DNA of 64,000 bases, taken from Verrucomicrobiia bacterium. Lineage in GTDB: Bacteria > Verrucomicrobiota > Verrucomicrobiia > Limisphaerales > UBA9464. The position numbers were made by a program, and so were the translations under genes. The stretch is from the NCBI GenBank assembly GCA_019634635.1, contig JAHCBB010000002.1, positions 186,001-250,000 on the forward strand. The letters are read 5' to 3'. Every line of letters starts with the position of its first letter. Position 1 is the stretch's first letter. This document shows positions 1 through 7,579 of this stretch, one piece after another. The notes beneath the pieces are model-generated. The model was given only the letters and a program-made list of their open reading frames with translations. It did not search any database and was not told where the DNA came from.

Positions 1-567
1 CCGGTGTGCGGCGTCAGCTGGAAGGATGCGAATGCCTTCTGCGAATGGCTTTCAAACAAGGAGGGACGCACGTACCGGCTGCCCACGGACTCGGAGTGGA
101 GCCTGGCCGCGGGCATCCCGGGCGAGTTCGGCGCGACCCCGAAGGAGCGCAGCGGCAAGATCCCCGGTCTGTACCCGTGGGGCGAGGCGCTGCCCCCGAA
201 TGTGAGCGGACTGCCGGCCGGCAACTACCCCGGCGCCGAGGCGGCGGAGACCCAATGGCCGGAGTCCTTCCGGGTCATCGAGAACTTCCGTGATCCGTTT
301 CCCCGGACCGCACCGGTGGGCAGCTTTGATCCGAATGCCCACGGGCTCTACGACATCGGGGGCAATGTCTGGGAGTGGTGCATGGATCCGTTCGAGCCGG
401 GAAAGGAGCATCGCACGGTGCGCGGTGCGTCGTGGGTGGACAACCTCCCGGACATCCTACTGAGCACCTACCGGCACTACGGGCGCCCGGAGTTGCGCAA
501 CACCAGCGTCGGATTTCGCATCGTCCTGGCGCCGGAACCTCCGCAGGATCCGCCGTCGGAGCCCTGA
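1..567 (+). CDS. FGE-sulfatase (SUMF1) domain protein, C-terminal part
   Basis: The frame is open from the window edge, so the start lies upstream; 188 codons of the C-terminus are visible. The sequence has the FGE/SUMF1 landmarks: VSWKDANAFCEWLS near the start, YRLPTDSEWSLAA, a YPWGEALPPN stretch, GLYDIGGNVWEWCMD, and a final VRGASW...VGFRIVL block. In this phylum such domains often form the C-terminus of Ser/Thr kinases or stand alone as secreted modules, so true formylglycine-generating activity is not implied. The last residues are a Pro-rich tail. Its C-terminal block shows no Asn/Tyr/Asp-rich variable pattern, unlike the second FGE protein in this window. The convergent ABC permease gene ends 15 nt downstream. 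Confidence 0.85.
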   Translation, partial: PVCGVSWKDANAFCEWLSNKEGRTYRLPTDSEWSLAAGIPGEFGATPKERSGKIPGLYPWGEALPPNVSGLPAGNYPGAEAAETQWPESFRVIENFRDPFPRTAPVGSFDPNAHGLYDIGGNVWEWCMDPFEPGKEHRTVRGASWVDNLPDILLSTYRHYGRPELRNTSVGFRIVLAPEPPQDPPSEP

Positions 568-582
568 GTTCCCGGAGGGGCC

Positions 583-2433
583 TCAGCGGGCCTGCGGGGG
601 TGCGAGACGCGGTGGGGGCATCACGGCGGGAGTCCCCTGGACCTGCAACGCCCGCTCCCGAAACCCGGAGGTCAGCTGGCGGCGGGACCATCCGATGAAC
701 GCGAGGTCTTTCAGCAACGCCAGGAGTCCATGGAAGCCGGTGACCAGGATCGGCATCCAGGCGATGGATGACGCGAGGAAACCCGCCGCGGGCCCGGCAC
801 CGCGGTTCATTCCGGTTGCGAAGAAAACCAGGGGAATGGAGATGGCGGTGAGAAATCCGATTCCAAGTGCCGGAAGCACCTGGACGAACAGGAGGGTTTT
901 CAGAGCCGCTCCGGTAAAGTTTCGGGACGTGAGGCCCATCCACATGCCAAACCAACCGAGGGCAATGAGGTTGACGGCCGAGCCGACCAGCCCAACGGCG
1001 ACGATTGCGATCACCCCTCCGGTCGCCATGGGCCCGCCCGGGGCGCCCGGGCCACCTGGCGTGACCGACATGGAAACGGTCACCGACCCGGTTCCGAGGA
1101 CCACGCTGCCGCCGTTCGTGGCGGTTCCTCCTGTCGTGTTGGTTGTCCCGGCCGGTGCCGGGAGAACTACCGGAGGGGTCATGACGTTGAACTGCTCCCG
1201 CATGAGGACCCCGGATCCGGCGGCATTGACCAGCAGGATGATCAGAATCGGCGGCGCGAAGAGGCGCTTCCAGGCCGCCCAATGACCGGACACAATCGCG
1301 GGACCGGTGAGCGGTGTGGCGAGCAGAAGTTCCAACAGGCCGCTCCGGCGGGACTCGACGAGAAACCGGACGGCCTGGGTTGCCACCCCGATGTAGAGCA
1401 GCGGCACCGTGATCCCCGACACCACCTGCCATGCGATTCTCCCGATGGACAGGGCGCCTTCGCCGTCACCGAACCATCGCCAGAGTGCGGCCGACCCGGC
1501 GAGCGCGATCGCCATGGCCCAGAGAATTCGGGCAATCCAGGAATCGCGAACAACGAGCCAGGCGGCCGGGTTTTCTTCGAGCAATCGGCGGTGCCTTGAC
1601 GGAAGCCCCAGGTTTCGTGAGGGCGCCCGGAACCCCGGCCATGGTGTCCGCCCGGACCGTCCTGATTGGCGATCCTGCCAGACCCTGGGAAGGATGCGCC
1701 CGGACAAAGCGATCATGGAACCGGCCACGGCCAGATTGAGCAACCACCCCGGCCAGAACGGGGCTGATCCGGTGCCCTGGGCATTGACCAGGAGGTTCGC
1801 GGGGCTGGTTTGGCGAAGGAGGTTGGTCATCCACGAAGCGCTCGTTCCTGCGAGGGAGTCCAGCATCGGGCCGCCGGCGACGAGGGTGACCAGCAGGACC
1901 AACGTCAGGCCCAGCGCCCGCTGGGCATCGCGCGACATGGAGGAAACCAGCAGCCCGGCCGCGAGTGAAACGGCCAGGGTGCTCCCGAGCGCGAGCGCAG
2001 ACTTCCAGAATTGTTCGCCGCTGACCCCGCCCAACAGCAGGCTGCTGGCGATCACCGGCAGGAGGGCGAGCATGGCAGCGCCGGCACGCAGGGACGTGGA
2101 CGCCAGCTTTCCGAACACGACATCATCCCCGCGCAGATCGGTCAGGAACAGCAGGCCCAGGGTGCCCTCCCGCTTTTCACCGCTGAGGCAGTCCGCAGTC
2201 AGGAAGGGTCCCGCCATCAGGGCCACGACAAACGTCTGCCAGGTGAGGACCTTGAAGAGCCCCGATCCGAGGACGGCCATTGGAAACATCGTGCGACTCG
2301 AGAGTGTGGCCAGGAGGAGAAATCCGGCACTGATCACGATCGCCGTCAGCGCCACCAGCAACCGCAGGCGTACCGTGACCGGCTGGCGCGCCGCAACGCG
2401 AAGTTCGCGGGAGGCCAGCGGGAGAAACGTCAC
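583..2433 (-). CDS. ABC-2 type transporter permease
   Basis: Polytopic membrane protein of about 616 residues resembling ABC-2 permeases of the multicopper-enzyme-maturation/GldF-like group. I chose the GTG at 2433 because family members start with an FLP...RELRVAAR motif, which begins here at residue 2; the reading frame stays open to 2697 but the extra N-terminus is Pro/Arg-rich and unlike a protein start. The cytoplasmic segment after the second helix contains SGEKREGTLGLLFLTDLRGDDVV, the usual signature of this permease group. Residues about 420-470 form a Gly/Thr/Pro-rich loop between helices that looks like an insertion. No ATP-binding subunit is adjacent on either side, so its partner must be encoded elsewhere. 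The substrate cannot be told from the sequence. Confidence 0.8.
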   Translation of the reverse strand: MTFLPLASRELRVAARQPVTVRLRLLVALTAIVISAGFLLLATLSSRTMFPMAVLGSGLFKVLTWQTFVVALMAGPFLTADCLSGEKREGTLGLLFLTDLRGDDVVFGKLASTSLRAGAAMLALLPVIASSLLLGGVSGEQFWKSALALGSTLAVSLAAGLLVSSMSRDAQRALGLTLVLLVTLVAGGPMLDSLAGTSASWMTNLLRQTSPANLLVNAQGTGSAPFWPGWLLNLAVAGSMIALSGRILPRVWQDRQSGRSGRTPWPGFRAPSRNLGLPSRHRRLLEENPAAWLVVRDSWIARILWAMAIALAGSAALWRWFGDGEGALSIGRIAWQVVSGITVPLLYIGVATQAVRFLVESRRSGLLELLLATPLTGPAIVSGHWAAWKRLFAPPILIILLVNAAGSGVLMREQFNVMTPPVVLPAPAGTTNTTGGTATNGGSVVLGTGSVTVSMSVTPGGPGAPGGPMATGGVIAIVAVGLVGSAVNLIALGWFGMWMGLTSRNFTGAALKTLLFVQVLPALGIGFLTAISIPLVFFATGMNRGAGPAAGFLASSIAWMPILVTGFHGLLALLKDLAFIGWSRRQLTSGFRERALQVQGTPAVMPPPRLAPPQAR

Positions 2434-2760
2434 GCCTTCCGGAGTATCAGGACGAACTTCGAGCGGCAAAGGGATAGCCACATGACAAAGCGATGAATGG
2501 CGCTCTTGTGCATCTGCCATGCCCGGGACCCTGGACTTCCCGCTCTCATCCCCCGTCCCGCAGCCTTGACAGGTGGCGGGGTCTCCGGAGCCTGAAACGG
2601 TGATTGTTGAGGGAGGAGGTGCGTGGAAAGGGCGAACCGGTGCCGGAAGCGGGCGCCAGCCGGATTCGGGTTCCGGTCCCCTGTTCCGGGCCCGCAACCG
2701 TCTGATGGCGCGCGGCGGGATTCATCTGCAGCCGCGTTCCTCCGGACCCCGGAGCCGCGA

Positions 2761-3546
2761 ATGAATGAACCTTCTGAGAAAGCCGGTGTGGATCCCGCCG
2801 TTCTGGGCGGTCTGCTGCTGACCGTTGGCGGTATTCTTCAGGGGGCCGGTGCGAGCAGCGGACGGGTCCGGATCACCCTGGCTCGCATGGCCTCGGCGTA
2901 TGGTTTTGAGTCCAGGATCGCCATCACGCCACGGTCCGTCGTCCTGGCGCTGCAGTCCTCCGACGGCAGAACGGTCTTCAACGGGACCGGGGGCACAGAC
3001 CAGCAGGGAGTGGATTTTGAGAAGGTTTCCGGGATCAGCGAATTGAGCTGGGCCGTCGCCGGTGATTCCCGGCCCCTCGATCAACTGCGGGAGGCATTGG
3101 ATGCCTTGAATCAGGCGCGTCCGTATCCGCGTCCGGTCGTACTCGCCGGCGCCGGCTGCGCCGGTGCGGCCTTTTGTTTTACCTTTGGTGGCGGGGCGGT
3201 CGAGATGGGCATCTGTTTCATTGCCACGGTCTGCGGGTTGTATGCGCGTCAGCAAATGCATCGCTGTCGGTTCAACCAGTATTTGTGCGTTTACGGCGGC
3301 TCGGCGGTGGCTTCGATCGTGGCGGGAGCCTTCCTGAAGTCGGCGCTCGATGTGAAACCGGAGATCGCCTTCGCCACCTCCGTGCTGTTCCTCGTCCCCG
3401 GGGTGCCGTTGATCAATGCGTTCACCGACCTTCTGGACGGGAACACCCTCAACGGCATGGTTCGGAGTGTGCATGCGGTTGTGGTCTCCGTGGCCATTGC
3501 CTTCGGCATCCTGACCGCGTTGCTGATCTACCGGCTGCCCTTGTGA
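2761..3546 (+). CDS. ThrE-family threonine/serine exporter, N-terminal component (DUF1212)
   Basis: A 261-residue protein. Residues 1-125 are soluble and match the DUF1212/ThrE N-terminal part (for example SGRVRITLARMASAYGFES and the later ELSWAV..DSRPLDQLREAL segment). Residues about 125-261 form five hydrophobic segments. ThrE-type proteins export threonine and serine; many bacteria split the protein into this long component and a short one, as here. The ATG at 2761 is used because the upstream open frame is low-complexity. The stop overlaps the ATG of the next gene by one base (TGATG), which points to translational coupling and a two-subunit carrier. Confidence 0.85.
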   Translation: MNEPSEKAGVDPAVLGGLLLTVGGILQGAGASSGRVRITLARMASAYGFESRIAITPRSVVLALQSSDGRTVFNGTGGTDQQGVDFEKVSGISELSWAVAGDSRPLDQLREALDALNQARPYPRPVVLAGAGCAGAAFCFTFGGGAVEMGICFIATVCGLYARQQMHRCRFNQYLCVYGGSAVASIVAGAFLKSALDVKPEIAFATSVLFLVPGVPLINAFTDLLDGNTLNGMVRSVHAVVVSVAIAFGILTALLIYRLPL

Positions 3547-4061
3547 TGTCCGGTCTCGCCAGCGTGTTCTTCAAGGCGGTGTGGTGCGGGGTGGGCGCCA
3601 CCGGGTTCGGCATCCTCTTCAATGTGCCGCGTCGGGCGCTGGTCGCGCTGGCCTGTGGCGGGTGCCTGGCCGGAGGCGTCAAGTTCGGCGTGCTGTTCCT
3701 CTTCGACGGCGGGCAGATGGTGCTGGCGGCATTCCTCGCGTCGGTGGTCGTCGGTGCCGCCAGCCTGCCCGCAGCCCATTGGCGGCATGTACCCCCCATG
3801 GTCCTTGCCATCCCCTCGGTCATCCCCCTGGTGCCCGGTCTCTATTCCTATCGCACCATCCTGGGTCTCATGAAGCTGACCGGCCCCGTCGGCGCCGACT
3901 ACCCGGACCTTCTCGCCTCCACGGCGCAGAGTGCGGCGCGGACCGTGTTCCTCGTCATGGCAATCGCCATCGGGGTGTCCATTCCGCTGCAGTTGTTGCG
4001 CAAGGATTCCGTGAAGCACCTGCGCCTGGGGCGCACGGTTCGGGATGCGGCTTCGGATTGA
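3546..4061 (+). CDS. ThrE-family threonine/serine exporter, small component (ThrE_2)
   Basis: A 171-residue membrane protein with about five hydrophobic segments. It matches the second, short half of ThrE exporters: the motif IPSVIPLVPGLYSYRTILG lies near residue 90, where the family has its conserved Pro/Gly turn. Together with the preceding DUF1212 protein it would reconstitute a full-length ThrE carrier in the inner membrane. The start codon overlaps the upstream stop. The gene is followed 43 nt later by the convergent end of the cbb3 oxidase operon. Confidence 0.82.
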   Translation: MSGLASVFFKAVWCGVGATGFGILFNVPRRALVALACGGCLAGGVKFGVLFLFDGGQMVLAAFLASVVVGAASLPAAHWRHVPPMVLAIPSVIPLVPGLYSYRTILGLMKLTGPVGADYPDLLASTAQSAARTVFLVMAIAIGVSIPLQLLRKDSVKHLRLGRTVRDAASD

Positions 4062-4104
4062 TCGAAGGTCCGCGGAGCGCCGGGGGACACGGGTGCGACC
4101 GGGC

Positions 4105-4791
4105 TCAATGGCAGGACGCGGCCGCCGCGGCTGCCGGAGATGGCCCCGGGCTGACGTAGGGAATGCCCAAGGCCAGTCCCCGGAGAACGAGGAGGACCCC
4201 CACTGTCGCGACCGTGGCGGGGACCAGTCGGGTGAGCCGCAGCCGCAAGGCCATTGGAATCGCGTGACCCGAAAGGCCAATGCCAAGCATGACCGGGATC
4301 GTCCCGGCACCGAAAAGCGCCATGTAGGCAACGCCGTGGAGGACATTCCCGGTGGCGGCGGCCCCCGCGCACGCCGCGTACACGAGGCCGCATGGCAGGA
4401 GCCCGTTGAGGAGGCCCAGGATGCCCATGGACACCGCGGAGCGCTGAATCAGCACCTGCTGGAACACCGACTTCAGCCCTTGAACACCCCACGTGATCGC
4501 GACGCCAAAAAAGGGCCGGGAGGACAGCGCCAGTCCGACGAGCATCAGGACGCCACCGGTGACGGAGATCCACCGTTGAATCCCCGTGAGTGCGAGTGAT
4601 TGCCCGAGCAACCCGAACAGCAAACCCATCAGGGCATAGGTGATCACCCGGCCTCCCTGATAGCAGAGGCGGCCCGTGGTGAAGCCGATCCGCCCGCTGC
4701 CGGTGGAGGGCAGGGCCAGCGCGAGGGGCCCGCACATGCCCGCGCAGTGCAGGCTCCCAGCAAGGCCAAGGGCAAAGGCGGTCCAGAGCAT
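4105..4791 (-). CDS. TauE/SafE-type membrane protein of the cbb3 oxidase operon
   Basis: A 228-residue protein with six or more hydrophobic segments. The N-terminus, LGLAGSLHCAGMCGPLALAL, and a second copy-like motif, LLNGLLPCGLVYAACAGAA, are the Cys-containing repeats of the SafE/CcoS-neighbour family (also called UreH-domain). These proteins commonly end cbb3 oxidase gene clusters, where a role in copper or haem handling is suspected but not settled. I chose the ATG at 4791, one base after the fixH stop; an in-frame codon at 4812 would add seven residues. It is the last gene of the operon and converges on the ThrE genes. Confidence 0.8.
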   Translation of the reverse strand: MLWTAFALGLAGSLHCAGMCGPLALALPSTGSGRIGFTTGRLCYQGGRVITYALMGLLFGLLGQSLALTGIQRWISVTGGVLMLVGLALSSRPFFGVAITWGVQGLKSVFQQVLIQRSAVSMGILGLLNGLLPCGLVYAACAGAAATGNVLHGVAYMALFGAGTIPVMLGIGLSGHAIPMALRLRLTRLVPATVATVGVLLVLRGLALGIPYVSPGPSPAAAAAASCH

Positions 4792-4792
4792 G

Positions 4793-5290
4793 TCAGGGAG
4801 CCGGTGGCGCAACGATCAGCGCCGATTCGTGGTAGTAGTCGCCGCCTCCCGAGGTCCAGGCGGCACGCACCCGCCACAGCCCCGGCTTCAAATGCCGGGT
4901 GTCCACCCTCTGGCGTCCGGACGCATCCGGCGCCAGCGGCACTTCATGGTCCAGGGAGGCGTCGCTGGGGCGGTAGAACTGCAGGCTGCCGGTGACTCCC
5001 TGCCGGGCGTGGGCGAACGGGAGCTCCAGCCGGACCGCTCCATCGCGACCATCAATCCGGACTCCCTCCGTCAGGGCCCGCGTGCGTTGCTCCCGCGCCA
5101 TCTGCGCCTCATGCCGGAGTTCCTGCTCGTAGTAGTCGCGACGCACGAGGTCGGTGTTCAGTCGCAGGGCGAACACGGTGAAACCGGCAATGGTGGTCAG
5201 CAGGGTGGCGAAGAAGAGGCCCAGGGCGACCGGCCAGGGATTGATGGAGCCGGGGGAGGCGGTCGGGTCGGGCGTGATGGATGGGTTCAT
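4793..5290 (-). CDS. ccoH: FixH/CcoH family protein
   Basis: A 165-residue protein with one N-terminal transmembrane helix at about residues 20-42 followed by a periplasmic domain. The sequence RRDYYEQELRHEAQMAR after the helix and GDYYHES near the C-terminus are typical of FixH/CcoH. CcoH/FixH helps assemble and stabilise cbb3 oxidase, and FixH is proposed to act with the FixI/CcoI copper ATPase. It sits directly downstream of ccoG (9 nt) and its stop is one base before the SafE-type gene, consistent with one transcript. Confidence 0.82.
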   Translation of the reverse strand: MNPSITPDPTASPGSINPWPVALGLFFATLLTTIAGFTVFALRLNTDLVRRDYYEQELRHEAQMAREQRTRALTEGVRIDGRDGAVRLELPFAHARQGVTGSLQFYRPSDASLDHEVPLAPDASGRQRVDTRHLKPGLWRVRAAWTSGGGDYYHESALIVAPPAP

Positions 5291-5299
5291 AAAACGGGA

Positions 5300-6793
5300 T
5301 CAGGAACGAGGCCCGACGAACGAGGTCTTGATTGTTTCGATATGGCGTCCGCCGGCGTAAACGCCGATTCGAAGGGGGGTGTTTGGGCCGGGTAACAGCC
5401 CGGGATCGAGCTCCACCAGCACCGAGGTTTGCACAAGCCGGTCGCCGGGGGCGATCAGTTGAGGCGCCCCGGGAACCACCACCCGGGCCGGAAGATTCTC
5501 CACCCGGAATTCGACCGGAAGATCGCGGTGGGTCTTGTTGATCACCTTGACGGTGTAAAGGTTGCTGATGCGTCCGGCGGCCGTGGTCTGGAAGAGGGAG
5601 CCCGGGGCGCGAAGGAATGTGGTTTGCAGGTCGGTTCGCGTGAGGACCAGGAAGACAAAGAGTCCGATCAGGCCGCACAGAACGGTCGCATAGAGCTTCA
5701 TGCGCGCGGTGAACCGGAGTGGCTCCCCACGCTGGATGCCGTTGAGCGAGGCGTACCGGACCAGGCCGCGGGGGAGATGCAGACGGTCCATGACGGCGTC
5801 GCAGGCGTCCATGCACGCGGTGCAGTTCACGCACTCCATCTGGATCCCGTTGCGGATGTCTATGCCCGTGGGGCAGACCACGACGCACTGGTGGCAGTTG
5901 ACGCAGTCGCCATGTCCGGCGGCACGCCGCTGGTCCGGGGTTTCGTCACGACGCCACGGTGCCCGGACCTCGCCACGCCGGTGGTCGTAGGCCACCACCA
6001 TGGTGTTCTCATCGAGGAGCGCCGACTGGAACCGGCCGTACGGGCAGATGAACGTGCAGGCCTGTTCACGAAACCGGGCAAAGATGGCGTAGAACACCAG
6101 CGTGAACCCCAGCATGAAGCCAAGGCCGATCCAGTGCTGGCGCGGGTCGTCGGTGATGATCTGCAGCAGGGCGTCGCTGCCAATAATGTACGCGAGCAGG
6201 GTGTTCCCGATCAGGAACGAGAGGGCGAAGAAGATCCCGTGCTTGAACAGCTTGATCCGCAGCTTGCGTGCGGACCACGGGGCCGCGTCGAGCGCCCGCT
6301 GCGCCACGGAATCCCCCTCGATCCAGTACTCCAGCTTCCGGAAGACCATTTCCATCAGGATTGTCTGGGGACAGGTCCACCCGCACCACAGGCGTCCGAA
6401 GGCGGTCGTGAAAATCATGATGCCGGCAAAGAAGGCCAGCATGGCCACCGCGAAGAGGATCATGTCCTGCGGCCAGAAGATGCGCCCGAGGATCGAGAAG
6501 CGGCGCTCGACCATGTTGAGCATCAGCAGGGGGTTGCCCTGGATGCGGATGAACGGTCCGGTGAACAGGACGATGAGCAGCACCCAGCTCAGCCAGGTGC
6601 GCCAGCGGTACCAGCGTCCGGACGGCTGTCTGGGATACAGCCAGCGACGGCTTCCGTCGCGGGTTGCCGTCGCCAGATGCTCCCGGAAATCGTCCCAGTC
6701 CACCGGACGCGTGACGCTTCGCGGGGGCGCCCCGGGGTCGTCCCCGCCGTTGCCCGGGGTGTTCACGGGATCCAGGGGCAGGCGGTCACTCAT
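5300..6793 (-). CDS. ccoG: cbb3 oxidase accessory ferredoxin-like protein CcoG (FixG/RdxA)
   Basis: A 497-residue membrane protein. Helices occur at about 68-83, 110-130, 185-206 and 225-240. Two [4Fe-4S] Cys sets are intact: C297/C300/C303/C307 (CVNCHQCVVVCPTG) and C321/C324/C327/C331 (CVNCTACMDACD). Upstream are the family motifs WCGWTCPQ at 137-142 and CTFICPYGR near 247. The C-terminal quarter is an immunoglobulin-like periplasmic domain. CcoG reduces or handles copper during cbb3 oxidase assembly in species where it was studied. The ATG overlaps the end of ccoP by 8 nt. Confidence 0.93.
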   Translation of the reverse strand: MSDRLPLDPVNTPGNGGDDPGAPPRSVTRPVDWDDFREHLATATRDGSRRWLYPRQPSGRWYRWRTWLSWVLLIVLFTGPFIRIQGNPLLMLNMVERRFSILGRIFWPQDMILFAVAMLAFFAGIMIFTTAFGRLWCGWTCPQTILMEMVFRKLEYWIEGDSVAQRALDAAPWSARKLRIKLFKHGIFFALSFLIGNTLLAYIIGSDALLQIITDDPRQHWIGLGFMLGFTLVFYAIFARFREQACTFICPYGRFQSALLDENTMVVAYDHRRGEVRAPWRRDETPDQRRAAGHGDCVNCHQCVVVCPTGIDIRNGIQMECVNCTACMDACDAVMDRLHLPRGLVRYASLNGIQRGEPLRFTARMKLYATVLCGLIGLFVFLVLTRTDLQTTFLRAPGSLFQTTAAGRISNLYTVKVINKTHRDLPVEFRVENLPARVVVPGAPQLIAPGDRLVQTSVLVELDPGLLPGPNTPLRIGVYAGGRHIETIKTSFVGPRS

Positions 6794-7379
6794 ATTCCTC
6801 CGCCGGGACTGCTGGGGCGAGGTCCTCGCGCTGCTTCGGATTGGGCGGCGAGGTCCCGCGCAGGGTATAAATGAAGCTGGCGACGGCCTGGATGTCGCCG
6901 GGGGTGAGCACGCCCTTCCATGTGAGCATCCCCTTCTCCGGAACGCCGTTGATGATGATCTTCAGGCTGTCGCCATAGGTGTCGCCGTGGATCCAGTAGT
7001 CATCGCAGAGGTTGGGGCCCACAAGACCGCCGCCGTCGTCCCGGTGGCACGGGGCGCAGTAGGTCGTGTACACCTGGCCGCCCCGCGCGAGGATCGCGGC
7101 GTCGGAGGACGGCTCCAGGGAGTCCAGCGAGGCTTCGAAGCCGGCCTGTGCGGCGTTCTTGATGGCGTCCCCGCGGATCATCGCCTTGTGGTAGGCGGCG
7201 ATCTGGAGGTCGCCCCGTCCGAACACATGGTAATATCCGAGGTAAACTGCCGAGAACACAATGGTGAGATAGAACAACCACACCCACCAGCGGGGGAGAT
7301 TGTTGTCGAGCTCCTGGATGCCATCGGCGTCGTGGTCCAGCAGCAGCGGATCTTTCGGGGGGTCCTTGGGGTCATTCAT
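6786..7379 (-). CDS. ccoP: cbb3 oxidase subunit III, mono-haem cytochrome c (CcoP-like)
   Basis: A 197-residue protein. Residues 18-52 are the FixP/CcoP N-terminal helix with its typical start DGIQELDNNLPRWWVW. A single class I cytochrome c domain follows, with CAPCH at 108-112 and a likely distal Met at 151 (EKGMLTW). Proteobacterial CcoP carries two haem c groups; here only one CxxCH is present, so this is a short mono-haem form. It would pass electrons to the CcoO part of the fused core subunit. The start overlaps the end of ccoQ by 8 nt and the stop overlaps ccoG. Confidence 0.88.
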   Translation of the reverse strand: MNDPKDPPKDPLLLDHDADGIQELDNNLPRWWVWLFYLTIVFSAVYLGYYHVFGRGDLQIAAYHKAMIRGDAIKNAAQAGFEASLDSLEPSSDAAILARGGQVYTTYCAPCHRDDGGGLVGPNLCDDYWIHGDTYGDSLKIIINGVPEKGMLTWKGVLTPGDIQAVASFIYTLRGTSPPNPKQREDLAPAVPAEEYE

Positions 7380-7572
7380 GGCGGGAGCCTTCTTGCCTGG
7401 GGTCCTGCGGTTCGCCGTCGTCGAGGGGCAGGCGGCCCATGGCGGCCATCAGCGAGCGCCGTTGGAGCAGCGCCCAGAGGAGGGCGCCGCAGAAGACGGC
7501 GAAGAACAGGCCGATGGAAAGGACGCCATAGAGGCCGATGCCTCCAACATGGCTGAGCACGTTGCGGATCAT
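7372..7572 (-). CDS. ccoQ: cbb3 oxidase small subunit CcoQ-like
   Basis: A 66-residue protein with one hydrophobic segment at about residues 11-34, followed by an Arg-containing, polar C-terminus. Length, topology and position between the core subunit gene and ccoP match CcoQ/FixQ, which stabilises the oxidase complex. Sequence conservation in this family is too low to rely on alone, so the call leans on context. It lies 7 nt after the ccoNO stop and overlaps ccoP. Confidence 0.72.
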   Translation of the reverse strand: MIRNVLSHVGGIGLYGVLSIGLFFAVFCGALLWALLQRRSLMAAMGRLPLDDGEPQDPRQEGSRHE

Positions 7573-7579
7573 GGGATGT

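Noticed and set aside
1..567. First FGE-like protein as a second DGR target
   Set aside because: Its C-terminal block lacks the run of NNC codons with Tyr, Asp and Ser, and ends in a Pro-rich tail instead of the variable-region edge.
583..2697. Full open frame to 2697 as the ABC permease start
   Set aside because: The first 88 codons are Pro/Arg-rich without similarity, while the family's N-terminal motif begins exactly at the GTG at 2433.
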